Shown here one piece after another: positions 45,679 through 53,552 of a stretch of 64,000 nt of DNA. The stretch comes from an uncultured Lachnospiraceae bacterium. Lineage in GTDB: Bacteria > Bacillota > Clostridia > Lachnospirales > Lachnospiraceae. Under the pieces are notes generated by a model. It was given only the letters and a program-made list of their open reading frames with translations, was not told the DNA's origin and searched no databases. The position numbers were made by a program, and so were the translations under genes. The stretch spans positions 16,697 through 80,696 of the forward strand of contig CACZXG010000011.1 of the NCBI GenBank assembly GCA_902785055.1. Reading direction: 5' to 3'. Position 1 is the stretch's first letter. Each line of letters begins with the position of its first letter.

Positions 45679-46758
45679 TCACTCCACCGTTCCGGGCGTG
45701 AGCTCGAATGTCTCATTGACGTAAGGATCTGCGATATTTTCGTCCGCGTATACCCGAAGAGGAAGGGAGATCTCCTTCACTTCGGTGATGTCATTCTCGG
45801 ATAGCGCGCTCTTATCCCACAGAACTGTGGAGTAGGACGCCTTGCCTGCGCAGACGATTTCGGCCCAGAAGGGGTCGCACATAATACCGTTTACAGACGA
45901 GTTGTCGATGCTGAAGACCATGTCATGGTCCGTCTTGTTCACAAGGTAGAGCTTCATTGCGTAGCCCCAGCTGTTGTCGGGCTCATAACCTGTGATGATC
46001 ACGGCGCAGTTGTCGTCGTCCACAAGGACGTGGTCAGCGGCGGCCGGCTCCCGGACGACAGCAGCGGCGTTTTCTTCTCCGAGCGGGTAGACTGTAAAGG
46101 GATCATGCATCAGCGCGGCTTCCGTGTAATCGTCGTCATTGTAGACGTTGAGAGTGAAGTCGACCTCCGTCACATCGCTGATCTGTTTCTCCTGCAGGGA
46201 GTCGCGCATCCAGGTGATCTCGCAGTTGCCCTTCTTGCCGGCATTTATGACTTCTGCCCAGAATGGATCGCACATAACGCCGTTGACAGAGACCTTCTCG
46301 AAAGAGAACATGAGATTCCGGTCCGTGCGGTTCTCGACATAGACCTTCCACTCGTAGCCCAGTGCGGCGTTGTCCCGTACGCTCTTGATGGCAAAATACA
46401 GATCGTCATTGTCGATCAGCACCTGACTGAAGTCAGATGCTGTGCCGCTTTTGGCGGATGAGTCCTCATCACCGGCGCCTTTATGATTGCCTGAGTCCGC
46501 AGTGCCCCAGTCGGTCACTGCGGATTCATTCGTGTCGGGGATGGAAGAGGCGTCTCCGGTTTTCCCGGCAGCGTCTGACTTTCCTGCGTCGCCGGTCTTG
46601 CCGGAAGGGTCTGTCTTGCCGGCCGGATCGGAACTGCCTCCGCTCTCTGTTTTGGCAGGACCGCCGCCCTGGTCTGACGCGGACGAGCCGCAGCCCGTGC
46701 AGATATTGGCGATGATCAGTGTAAAAATAAGCACAAAAATAACGGCTGATCTTCTCAT
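45679..46758 (-). CDS. Lipoprotein with two copies of an uncharacterised ~115-residue domain
   Basis: This 359-residue predicted lipoprotein has its lipidated cysteine at C23 (ICTGC). A Ser/Asp/Lys/Gly-rich linker with KTGDAG-type repeats (about 30-85) tethers two homologous domains (about 115-230 and 240-355). Both contain the block S-x-N-G-(V/I)-M-C-D-P-F-W-A-E-(V/I) and a preceding Y-x-x-x-(V/L)-Y-(V/L)-x-N-(R/K)-T-D motif, so one arose by duplication. I do not recognise a function; the pattern suggests an extracellular beta-sandwich. The start at 46758 has AAGGAGG upstream; the longer ORF begins at a GTG that overlaps that ribosome binding site. Confidence 0.72.
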   Translation of the reverse strand: MRRSAVIFVLIFTLIIANICTGCGSSASDQGGGPAKTESGGSSDPAGKTDPSGKTGDAGKSDAAGKTGDASSIPDTNESAVTDWGTADSGNHKGAGDEDSSAKSGTASDFSQVLIDNDDLYFAIKSVRDNAALGYEWKVYVENRTDRNLMFSFEKVSVNGVMCDPFWAEVINAGKKGNCEITWMRDSLQEKQISDVTEVDFTLNVYNDDDYTEAALMHDPFTVYPLGEENAAAVVREPAAADHVLVDDDNCAVIITGYEPDNSWGYAMKLYLVNKTDHDMVFSIDNSSVNGIMCDPFWAEIVCAGKASYSTVLWDKSALSENDITEVKEISLPLRVYADENIADPYVNETFELTPGTVE

Positions 46759-46847
46759 AAACAGTAAAACCTCCTTAGTAATCACAGATTGTTAAAGTGT
46801 TCGGTTTTACGTCTGATTGAAAATGCCGTTTACTGAGAATGAGTATA

Positions 46848-46860
46848 GCACAAATTGTGC
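46848..46860. promoter_or_regulatory. 13-bp palindrome in the lipoprotein/tcdA intergenic region
   Basis: GCACAA-A-TTGTGC is a perfect inverted repeat midway between the divergent start codons. This is consistent with an operator, but the regulator is unknown. Confidence 0.35.
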
Positions 46861-46933
46861 CGTTTGGACGCAAAAAGTGTTACAATTACGGAATCAATCA
46901 CTGCGAGATCAAAATTTAGTAGGAGGGCGGCCC

Positions 46934-47647
46934 TTGGAAAACCAGTTCCTGCGCACAGAGATCCTTCTGGGCGCCGATGCAATGAAGAAACTTAAGAGCA
47001 GCAAAGTGGCTATTTTCGGTGTCGGCGGCGTCGGCGGCTATGTGGCGGAAGCGCTGGCGCGCTGCGGTGTCGGCGCTTTCGAGCTGATCGACCGCGACCA
47101 GGTCAGTGTCACCAACCTGAACCGCCAGATCATCGCCACCTGGAAGACCATCGGGATGGATAAGACGGAGGCCATGGCCGACCGCATCCATGACATTAAT
47201 CCGGAGGCGCAGGTGGTGCAGCGCAAGTGCTTTTACCTGCCCGAGACCGCGGACCGATTCGACTTCACACAGTACGACTATGTAGTGGACGCGGTGGACA
47301 CGTTAACTGCCAAAATAGAGATCATCCTGCAGGCGCAGCGCGCCGGAACGCCAGTGATCAGCAGCATGGGAGCGGGCAACAAGATGGATCCTTCGGGGTT
47401 CGAGGTGGCGGACATCTACAAGACGTCTGTAGATCCCCTTGCGCGGGTGATGCGCAGGGAACTGAAAAAGCGGGGCGTCAGAAAACTCAAGGTGGTATAC
47501 TCCAAAGAGGAGCCGATGAAGCCTCTTCTCAGGATCGAGGCGGATCCGGAAGCGGGACGCAAGGACGTGCCCGGAAGCAGCGCCTTTACGCCGTCAGCAG
47601 CGGGACTGCTCATCGCTTCGGAAGTGGTGAGGGACCTGATCAGATAA
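46934..47647 (+). CDS. tcdA: tRNA threonylcarbamoyladenosine dehydratase (ThiF/E1-like)
   Basis: Catalyses ATP-dependent cyclisation of t6A37 to ct6A in tRNAs reading ANN codons. The E1-like Rossmann motif GVGGVGGYVAEALARCG (29-45), the DRDQVSVTNLNRQ segment with the arginine finger, DAVDTLTAK and the MGAGNKMDP motif of the TcdA/CsdL subgroup are all present. The protein has 237 residues. The start is a TTG at 46934, supported by AGGAGGG 6-7 bp upstream; the longer in-frame ORF from 46817 adds a non-conserved stretch. MATE follows after 62 bp. Confidence 0.9.
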   Translation: MENQFLRTEILLGADAMKKLKSSKVAIFGVGGVGGYVAEALARCGVGAFELIDRDQVSVTNLNRQIIATWKTIGMDKTEAMADRIHDINPEAQVVQRKCFYLPETADRFDFTQYDYVVDAVDTLTAKIEIILQAQRAGTPVISSMGAGNKMDPSGFEVADIYKTSVDPLARVMRRELKKRGVRKLKVVYSKEEPMKPLLRIEADPEAGRKDVPGSSAFTPSAAGLLIASEVVRDLIR

Positions 47648-47709
47648 CTCACTTTGCGGCGCAGGCAGATGACAGCAGCCCTTAGACACAAGGGACAGGG
47701 AAGTATAAA

Positions 47710-49095
47710 ATGAGCAAAGAACAGCAGCAATATCAGAAACTGGTCATGACGCCCGTGGAAAAGCTGATCCCGCGTCTGGCTATCCCTACGATTCTGAGCA
47801 TGATGATCACGATGATCTACAACCTGGTGGACGCGTTTTTCGTCGGGAAACTGGGGACCAGCGCCAGTGCGGCAATCGGAGTCGTGCTGGGTGTCCAGTC
47901 GATTTTCCAGGCATTCGGTTTCATGATGGGGCACGGCGCGGGGAGCCAGATCAGCATCAGATTGGGAGAGGGAGACCGGGACGCGGCGGACAGACTGTTT
48001 TCCACCGCCTTTTTCCACGCTCTGGTGATCAGTGTGATCGTTGGTATTATCTGCCTGCTCGGACTTGAGCCCCTGATGAGGCTTATGGGAAGTACGGACA
48101 CGATTTTACCGTTCTCGAAGAATTACGGCTTCTATATTTTGATCTCCGGGCCCGCTCTGGTAGGAAGCTGCGTCCTGAACAATGTCATGCGCTATGAGGG
48201 CAGGGCGGTTCTGGCGATGGTCGGCCTGGTGACTGGCGGTGTGCTCAACATGATCGGTGATCCGATCCTGATGTTCGGCCTGGGGCTTGGCATCGACGGC
48301 GCAGGGCTCTCAACGGCAATCTCTCAATATATCAGTTTCGGAATCCTGCTCTACATGGTCTTCAGCAAGCGGACGATCAGTAAGCTCTCGCTCCGCTGCA
48401 GGTCCAATGATCCGGAAGTAACACTGTCGATCATGCGCGTGGGCTTTCCCAGCCTGATCCGGCAGATGCTCAACAGCATTTCCACCATAACGCTCAACCA
48501 TGCAGCGATGCCCTATGGAGATGCTGCGATCGCGGCGATGGCCATCGTGGGAAGGATCGTGATGTTCATCGGCTCGGCTATGATCGGCCTGGGGCAGGGG
48601 TTCCAACCGGTGTCCGCTTATAACTTCGGCGCCCGCAAGTACGCGAGGCTTCGGAAAGCTTTCTATTTCACCGTTAAGGCAGGAATGATCGTGCTGGGCG
48701 TTCTGGCTGTTTTTGGCTTTATGTTCCCGGCACCCATCGTGCAGCTTTTCCGCGATGACCCGCAGGTCGTCGAGATCGGAAGCCGGGCACTGCGTTTTCA
48801 GTGCATCGCAGTCGTTATGCAGCCTTTCAGCGTGACATCCAACATGATGTTCCAGAGCATTGGGCGCAGCAAGGAAGCATCTTTCATGGCGCTTTTGCGA
48901 AGCGGTCTCTATTACATCCCGGCTCTTCTGATCCTGCCCCTGTTCCTGGGGCTCACCGGTATCGAGTGCGCGCAGATGGTTGCGGATATCCTCACGACGA
49001 TCACCTGTATACCCTTTGTGGCGCGCTTTATGCGGGAGACGCCGGATAAGGACCAGGTGTCGGAGATCGACAGGCTGTATGGCGGGGCGGCATGA
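47710..49095 (+). CDS. MATE family multidrug/cation antiporter
   Basis: This 461-residue integral membrane protein has about 12 hydrophobic helices in two homologous halves, as in MATE exporters. The first half has LAIPTILSMMITMIYNLVDAFFVG, the typical opening of DinF/NorM-like Firmicutes members. GLGQGFQPVSAYNFGA near residue 295 is the family signature in the second half. MATE proteins export cationic drugs or metabolites against H+ or Na+. The substrate is not predictable. It probably shares a transcript with tcdA. Confidence 0.93.
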   Translation: MSKEQQQYQKLVMTPVEKLIPRLAIPTILSMMITMIYNLVDAFFVGKLGTSASAAIGVVLGVQSIFQAFGFMMGHGAGSQISIRLGEGDRDAADRLFSTAFFHALVISVIVGIICLLGLEPLMRLMGSTDTILPFSKNYGFYILISGPALVGSCVLNNVMRYEGRAVLAMVGLVTGGVLNMIGDPILMFGLGLGIDGAGLSTAISQYISFGILLYMVFSKRTISKLSLRCRSNDPEVTLSIMRVGFPSLIRQMLNSISTITLNHAAMPYGDAAIAAMAIVGRIVMFIGSAMIGLGQGFQPVSAYNFGARKYARLRKAFYFTVKAGMIVLGVLAVFGFMFPAPIVQLFRDDPQVVEIGSRALRFQCIAVVMQPFSVTSNMMFQSIGRSKEASFMALLRSGLYYIPALLILPLFLGLTGIECAQMVADILTTITCIPFVARFMRETPDKDQVSEIDRLYGGAA

Positions 49096-49120
49096 CATTC
49101 GCCTTCGCTTCATGGGCAAC

Positions 49121-49147
49121 AAAAAAGGGAATCCTTAAAGGATTCCC
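49121..49147 (-). terminator. Terminator of the tRNA-Leu transcript
   Basis: GGGAATCC (49127-49134) pairs with GGATTCCC (49140-49147). Read on the minus strand it is followed by six U (49121-49126), a few bases after the tRNA 3' end. It may also stop MATE transcription. Confidence 0.85.
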
Positions 49148-49155
49148 ATAATCAA

Positions 49156-49239
49156 TGCCGGCGGTGGGACTCGAACCCACACGCCCTCACGGACAACAGA
49201 TTTTGAGTCTGTCTCGTCTGCCAATTCCGACACGCCGGC
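49156..49239 (-). tRNA. tRNA-Leu (anticodon CAA)
   Basis: The minus strand folds into a class-II tRNA. The acceptor stem is GCCGGCG/CGCCGGC with discriminator A, the anticodon loop is CT-CAA-AA in a CAGA/TCTG stem, there is a long variable arm, and the T-loop is GGTTCGAGTCC. Anticodon CAA reads UUG leucine codons. CCA is not encoded. Confidence 0.95.
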
Positions 49240-49250
49240 CTAACATATCT

Positions 49251-49279
49251 ATTATATTCGTTAGAGGGCGTTTTGTAAA
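49251..49279 (-). promoter_or_regulatory. Promoter of tRNA-Leu
   Basis: On the minus strand TTTACA (49274-49279), a 17-bp spacer and consensus TATAAT (49251-49256) end 11 bp before the tRNA 5' end. Confidence 0.85.
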
Positions 49280-49303
49280 TAAAAACTGAAGGATTAACAG
49301 AAC

Positions 49304-50353
49304 ATGAAATACTATTTTGCCCCGCTGGAGGGGATCACCGGGTACGTGTACAGGAACGCGCACCACAAATTCTTCCCGGGGACGGACCGGTACTACACGC
49401 CCTTTGTGGCACCCAACTACACGAAGCACTTCAAGACGAAAGAGAAGAGGGATGTTGCGCCGGAGAACAACGCCGGAGTCCCGCTGGTGCCGCAGGTGCT
49501 CTCCAACAAAGCTGATGAGACGCTGTGGGCAGTGGAGGAACTGGCGCAGCTGGGCTACGAGGAGATCAACCTGAATCTGGGCTGCCCGATGCCGACAGTG
49601 GCCCGCAAGAAGAAAGGCTCAGGCCTGTTGAAGTTCACGGACGAGCTGGACGCCTACCTGGACGGCGTCTTCGAGGGGATCGCGCAGCGTTCGACGGACC
49701 GCCCGCCGGTCAGGATCTCGGTCAAGACGCGCGTTGGCACGGACAGCACGCAGGAGGCGGAAGCGCTGGTTCGCATCTACAACCGTTATCCGATCAGCGA
49801 GCTGATCGTCCACCCGCGTAGCCAGAAGGACCTCTATAAGGGCATACCGGACCGGGAAGCCTTCCTCCTTGTCTGGCAAAACAGTGTCAACCCCATAGTC
49901 TACAACGGAAACCTCAACTGCGCAGAGGACGTCAACGAGATTGCGAGAGTGTGCGCTGAGGCTTCATGCGCGGCCGGAGGTACCGGCGCGGAGACCGGGA
50001 AGCAGTTGGAGTGTGTTATGGCCGGGCGCGGATTCCTCGCGGATCCGTCCCTGGTGCGACAGTGTCAGGGCGGCGAACTGATCAGCGCGCGGGAACTCGA
50101 GGCTTTCCACGCGGAACTATACGAGAGGCTCAGCGAGACGCTGCCCGGAAGCGCGGTGGTCCTGAGCCACATGAAAGAGCTGTGGTACTATATGGGCAAT
50201 TTGTTCCCGGAGGGCGGCAAGTGCCTCAAGGAAATTCGCCGCGCCGGAAACCGGGTCCAGTATGAAGCGGCAGTCCGGGTACTGTTGAGCAGCTGCCGGA
50301 TCGAGCGCCCGGGGAGCGGGTTCTGGAGGAAATGGTATGCACAAAAAGACTAA
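49304..50353 (+). CDS. tRNA-dihydrouridine synthase
   Basis: FMN-dependent enzyme that reduces uridines in tRNA D-loops. The barrel begins with FAPLEGITGYVYR. NLNLGCPMPTVARKKKGSGLL contains the catalytic Cys (about 92) and the KxGSG loop. RISVKTRVG, ELIVHPRSQKDLYKG and PIVYNGNL carry the RNA- and FMN-binding motifs of Dus enzymes. The later GAETGKQL/ECVMAGRGFLADP segment is the phosphate-binding end, slightly altered from the usual MIGRG. The protein has 349 residues. It overlaps the sortase start by 17 bp, so the two are translationally coupled. Confidence 0.93.
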   Translation: MKYYFAPLEGITGYVYRNAHHKFFPGTDRYYTPFVAPNYTKHFKTKEKRDVAPENNAGVPLVPQVLSNKADETLWAVEELAQLGYEEINLNLGCPMPTVARKKKGSGLLKFTDELDAYLDGVFEGIAQRSTDRPPVRISVKTRVGTDSTQEAEALVRIYNRYPISELIVHPRSQKDLYKGIPDREAFLLVWQNSVNPIVYNGNLNCAEDVNEIARVCAEASCAAGGTGAETGKQLECVMAGRGFLADPSLVRQCQGGELISARELEAFHAELYERLSETLPGSAVVLSHMKELWYYMGNLFPEGGKCLKEIRRAGNRVQYEAAVRVLLSSCRIERPGSGFWRKWYAQKD

Positions 50354-50993
50354 AGGAAATCTTCTGATCACACTGGGGATCCTCCTGATCGCCGCCGCGG
50401 TCGGGCTGGCGGGCTACAACCTCTGGGATGCAAGCCGTGCTCAGAAAGCAGCGGAGGAGATCACAGGGCAGCTGATCTCAGATATCGAGAGCAAAGTAGA
50501 GGACGGCAAAACCGCTGCGCCCTACATAGATCCCAACACTCCCATGCCGGTGGAGGTGGTCGACGGATATGAGTATATAGGCGTGCTGGAGATTCCATCT
50601 GAGGGCCTGTCCCTGCCGGTCATGAAGGAGTGGGACTACACCCGCCTCAAAATCTCGCCGTGCAGGTTTACCGGCTCCTATTATTCCGACGACCTTGTCA
50701 TCTGCGCGCACAATTACATGAGGCATCTGGGACCGCTCCTGCAGATCGGGATCGGGGAGGACATCTATTTTACCAGTGTGGATGGGCTGACAATCCACTA
50801 TATCGTGACCAATCGCGAGACCGTGGAGCCCACAGCCGTAGAGCAGATGATCGAGAATTCGTCAAACAGTGAGACTTCACTTCTCGACTGGGATCTGACC
50901 CTGTTCACCTGCAACCTAGGCGGGCAGACCCGGTGCGCAGTTCGCTGCAGCCGGGCAGCTGATGGCGGTACGGGAGCTTCCGATGCAAAATAG
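50337..50993 (+). CDS. Sortase family transpeptidase
   Basis: The membrane-anchored 218-residue sortase has an N-terminal helix (about 8-30) and an extracellular beta-barrel. The catalytic His is in VICAHNYMRHLG (about 124), the catalytic Cys in LTLFTCNLGGQTRC (about 192) and the Arg shortly after (TRCAVRCSR). TLxTC is here LFTC. It probably attaches wall proteins after cleaving a Thr-Gly bond; the two giant adhesins upstream end in KTGDEAPL signals and are the natural candidate substrates in this window, though that is inference. No pilin operon surrounds it. GGAGGAAAT precedes the ATG, which lies inside the dus gene. Confidence 0.88.
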   Translation: MHKKTKGNLLITLGILLIAAAVGLAGYNLWDASRAQKAAEEITGQLISDIESKVEDGKTAAPYIDPNTPMPVEVVDGYEYIGVLEIPSEGLSLPVMKEWDYTRLKISPCRFTGSYYSDDLVICAHNYMRHLGPLLQIGIGEDIYFTSVDGLTIHYIVTNRETVEPTAVEQMIENSSNSETSLLDWDLTLFTCNLGGQTRCAVRCSRAADGGTGASDAK

Positions 50994-51067
50994 CAATGCA
51001 GCAGCTTCCGATGCAAAACAGCGACGCGGCAGCAATTCGGTTTTTTGACATTTTGTAGAAAAAATCA

Positions 51068-51108
51068 TGCCTCTTTGCATACCTTTTGTGCAAAGAGGCA
51101 CTATTTTG
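51068..51108 (+). terminator. Intrinsic terminator after sortase
   Basis: TGCCTCTTTGCA (51068-51079) pairs perfectly with TGCAAAGAGGCA (51089-51100); CTATTTTG follows. The U-tract is interrupted. Just upstream, GCTTCCGATGCAAAA occurs twice (near 50978 and 51004) as an imperfect direct repeat. Confidence 0.7.
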
Positions 51109-51166
51109 CCCCAAATTAGTTTATAATAGACGTGTTAAGCAAAACCAATTCTCAGGGGGGCGTATT

Positions 51167-52132
51167 ATGGCAAAAAAGTATAACATCTGTCTCGATATCG
51201 GCGGAACAAAGATCCTCGGCGTGATCTTTGACCAGGACAAGAATATTGTCTACCGCATCAAGAAAAAAACCAAGAAGGACGGAGATTCCACAGACAACGT
51301 TGAGAAAGTGATCATCAGCGTAGTGGAAGAGATGCTGGAAGGATCCGGGATCAGCAAGAAGGAGATCGCCGCGATCGCAGCGGGCGCACCGGGCGTCATC
51401 GATCAGGCCAAGGGAATCATCCTGTTCTCCCCCAACCTGCCCTGGAGAAACTATGATATCAAGTCCTCCATGGAGAAGAAATTCGGCGTTCCGTTCTATA
51501 TCGGCAACGATGTAAACGTAGGCGTGTTGGGCGAGTATAAGTACGGCGCTGCAAGAGGCTACAAGGATGTAGTCGGTTTCTTTGTAGGCACCGGTATGGG
51601 CGGCGGCATGATCCTCAACGGCGAGCTCTACAGCGGCCACATGTACAAGGGCGCTGAGTTCGGCCACATGATCCTCAATCCCGAAGGACCGCTCTGCGGC
51701 TGCGGACAGAGAGGATGCCTGGAAGCTTTCTCCAGTAAGCAGGGTATGTCAAATTATATCCGCGTGCAGGCAAGCCGCGGCAGAGAGTCCATGATGGCAG
51801 AGCACGTACAGGAAGGCGTTTTCAGAAGCAAATTCCTCAAGAAAGCTCTCAAGAAACAGGATGCTGTCACAGTTGAGGCAGTTGACAGAGCATGCCACTA
51901 TCTTGCAATTGCTACCGGCAACATGATCAACACCATCAGCCCTGAAGTCGTTGTCTATGGCGGCGGCGTCATCGAGGCAGTCGGCCAGACCTTCCTTGAG
52001 AAGATCGAGGCAGAAGTCGATCGTTACTGCATGCCTTCCATCCGCGACACGGTGGAACTCAAGATCGCGGAACTCGGCGATGATTCCAACATCTACGGCG
52101 CACTTGCCATGATCGAGGAGATGAATAAATAA
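51167..52132 (+). CDS. ROK family sugar kinase (glucokinase-like)
   Basis: Phosphorylates a hexose, most likely glucose, with ATP. The phosphate-binding motif DIGGTK is at residues 9-14. The catalytic GNDVN segment is near 110, the GTGMGGG phosphate-2 motif near 146-152, the ROK zinc motif CGCGQRGCLE near 176-185, and the EFGHM sugar-binding motif precedes it. At 321 residues it has full family length and no N-terminal HTH, so it is an enzyme and not a NagC-type repressor. AGGGGGG precedes the ATG at 51167. A TATAAT at 51122-51127 is a likely -10 element. N-acetylmannosamine or other sugars cannot be excluded. Confidence 0.9.
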   Translation: MAKKYNICLDIGGTKILGVIFDQDKNIVYRIKKKTKKDGDSTDNVEKVIISVVEEMLEGSGISKKEIAAIAAGAPGVIDQAKGIILFSPNLPWRNYDIKSSMEKKFGVPFYIGNDVNVGVLGEYKYGAARGYKDVVGFFVGTGMGGGMILNGELYSGHMYKGAEFGHMILNPEGPLCGCGQRGCLEAFSSKQGMSNYIRVQASRGRESMMAEHVQEGVFRSKFLKKALKKQDAVTVEAVDRACHYLAIATGNMINTISPEVVVYGGGVIEAVGQTFLEKIEAEVDRYCMPSIRDTVELKIAELGDDSNIYGALAMIEEMNK

Positions 52133-52176
52133 GAAATGATTGGCCTTGCGGCCATGTGGTGTATACTGTGTATGAG

Positions 52177-52204
52177 GCCGGCCCCGGAGGGGGCCGGCTT
52201 TTTT
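52177..52204 (+). terminator. Intrinsic terminator after the ROK kinase
   Basis: GCCGGCCCC (52177-52185) pairs with GGGGCCGGC (52190-52198), followed by six T. Confidence 0.95.
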
Positions 52205-52283
52205 GTGCTTGCTGGAGCTGGTGAGTAGTCGTGGCAACGCCTTTTCTAACAACACCTTGACCAAACGGGTTAGTAGTGCTAAA

Positions 52284-52331
52284 CTACAGTAGTTAATAAG
52301 AACTAACTGTAGTCAACAAGACTAACCGTAG
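52284..52331 (+). promoter_or_regulatory. Repeated operator-like boxes upstream of the AraC/ABC cluster
   Basis: CTACAGTAGTT (52284-52294) is a near-inverted copy of AACTAACTGTAG (52301-52312). ACTAACCGTAG (52321-52331) repeats the latter in direct orientation at a spacing of about 20 bp. Two to three sites with helical phasing suggest binding by the AraC-type regulator encoded 85 bp downstream. Confidence 0.5.
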
Positions 52332-52416
52332 AGAAAACTCAAAAGCAGCAACCAGAAAACCAAATTCACTTATTGAACCCGGCACTACTGACACAATGCA
52401 AGCGGTGGAGAGGTCT

Positions 52417-52827
52417 ATGGAAACAGAAAAAACCCGTAAATGCACAAAATCCCAGGCGGAGCTTGCCGAGCAGGCAAGCAGCTATATGCTTGAGCACATG
52501 GATAAGAAGATTACGATCAATGAGATCTCTGAGAAGATGCATGTGTCGCAGACGCAGCTTAAGAACAGCTTCCGAAATTATTACGGCGAATCGGTCTACA
52601 AGTACATCAGGTCCAGGAAGATGAAGCTGGCAGCTGATCAGCTCGCGGAAGGGCAGTTTTCAGTCATGGAGATCGCGGGGATGTTCGGCTATGAGAACTG
52701 CAGCAAATTTGCTGCGGCTTTCCGGGGGGAGTATGGAGTTTCTCCCAGCAGTTACCGTAAGCAGCACAGAGTACGTAATTTTCCGACGCAATTACCGAAG
52801 ACAGCACAGGAGCAGCATTTAGCATAA
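52417..52827 (+). CDS. AraC-type DNA-binding protein without sensor domain
   Basis: This 136-residue regulator consists almost only of the AraC double helix-turn-helix. The first unit is KKITINEISEKMHVSQTQLKNSF (about 31-53). The second is SVMEIAGMFGYENCSKFAAAFRGEYGVSP (about 80-108) with the usual family signature. There is no cupin or other sensor, so like SoxS/MarA it would be controlled by amount or by a partner. The ATG at 52417 follows GGAGAGG. It lies 11 bp upstream of an ABC ATPase gene and is probably the first gene of that operon, acting on the repeated boxes before it. Confidence 0.85.
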   Translation: METEKTRKCTKSQAELAEQASSYMLEHMDKKITINEISEKMHVSQTQLKNSFRNYYGESVYKYIRSRKMKLAADQLAEGQFSVMEIAGMFGYENCSKFAAAFRGEYGVSPSSYRKQHRVRNFPTQLPKTAQEQHLA

Positions 52828-52838
52828 GGTGATGAGTA

Positions 52839-53537
52839 ATGTTTCTTGAAATTAAGCAGATCAAAAAGTCCTTCGGTCAGGGCGAGAACCGGGTCGAGGT
52901 GCTGAGGGGGATCGACCTCTCTCTGGAGAGGGGAGAATTCTGTGTCCTCCTGGGGCCCTCCGGATCCGGAAAGTCGACTCTTCTCAACATAATCGGAGGC
53001 ATAGACAGCGCGGACTCGGGCGAAATCGTTATCGGAGGCGAGCCCATGTCCCATATGAGGGAAAAACAGCTGACAATGTACCGCAGAAAGCATCTGGGGT
53101 ATATTTTTCAGATGTATAATCTGATCCCGAATCTGACGGTGCGCGAAAATATAGAGGTGGGCTCGTATCTGAGCGACAAGCCGCTGGATGTAGACGAGCT
53201 TTTAAAACTCCTGGGACTGTGGGAGCACCGGGGGAAGGTGCCGAGCCAGCTCTCGGGCGGCCAGCAGCAGAGGACGGCGATCGGCCGCGCGGTGGTCAAG
53301 AATCCGGATATCCTGCTGTGCGACGAGCCGACGGGCGCGCTGGACTACAAGACTTCCAAAGAGATCCTCAAACTGATCGAGCAGGTCAACAAGACCTACG
53401 GCAATACGATCATCATGGTGACTCACAACGACGCGATCAAGTACATGGCTGATACGGTCGTCCGCCTGAGGGACGGCGCGATCCGCGACACTGTGCGCAA
53501 CGCGCAGAGAATGAGCGCGGAAGAGCTTGAATGGTGA
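52839..53537 (+). CDS. ABC exporter ATPase (MacB/LolD family)
   Basis: A 232-residue ATPase that works with FtsX-type permeases. Walker A is GPSGSGKST (about 39-47), the signature is LSGGQQQR, Walker B is [13 protein letters not shown] and the H-loop VTHND. The extra R-x-x-x-x-G-x-(I/V)-FQ and GALD features are those of the MacB/LolD/BceA group. It is encoded between the AraC gene and an FtsX-type permease. Unlike bacitracin-type systems, no BceRS two-component pair is present here. Confidence 0.93.
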   Translation: MFLEIKQIKKSFGQGENRVEVLRGIDLSLERGEFCVLLGPSGSGKSTLLNIIGGIDSADSGEIVIGGEPMSHMREKQLTMYRRKHLGYIFQMYNLIPNLTVRENIEVGSYLSDKPLDVDELLKLLGLWEHRGKVPSQLSGGQQQRTAIGRAVVKNPDILLCDEPTGALDYKTSKEILKLIEQVNKTYGNTIIMVTHNDAIKYMADTVVRLRDGAIRDTVRNAQRMSAEELEW

Positions 53538-53552
53538 GGCAGGAGCGGCAGC

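Noticed and set aside
40778-45682. Minus-strand open frame of 1634 codons
   Set aside because: It lies wholly antisense to adhesin 2. Its Cys/Ile-rich translation has no domain or signal, and it stays open because the repeats on the other strand reuse the same codons.
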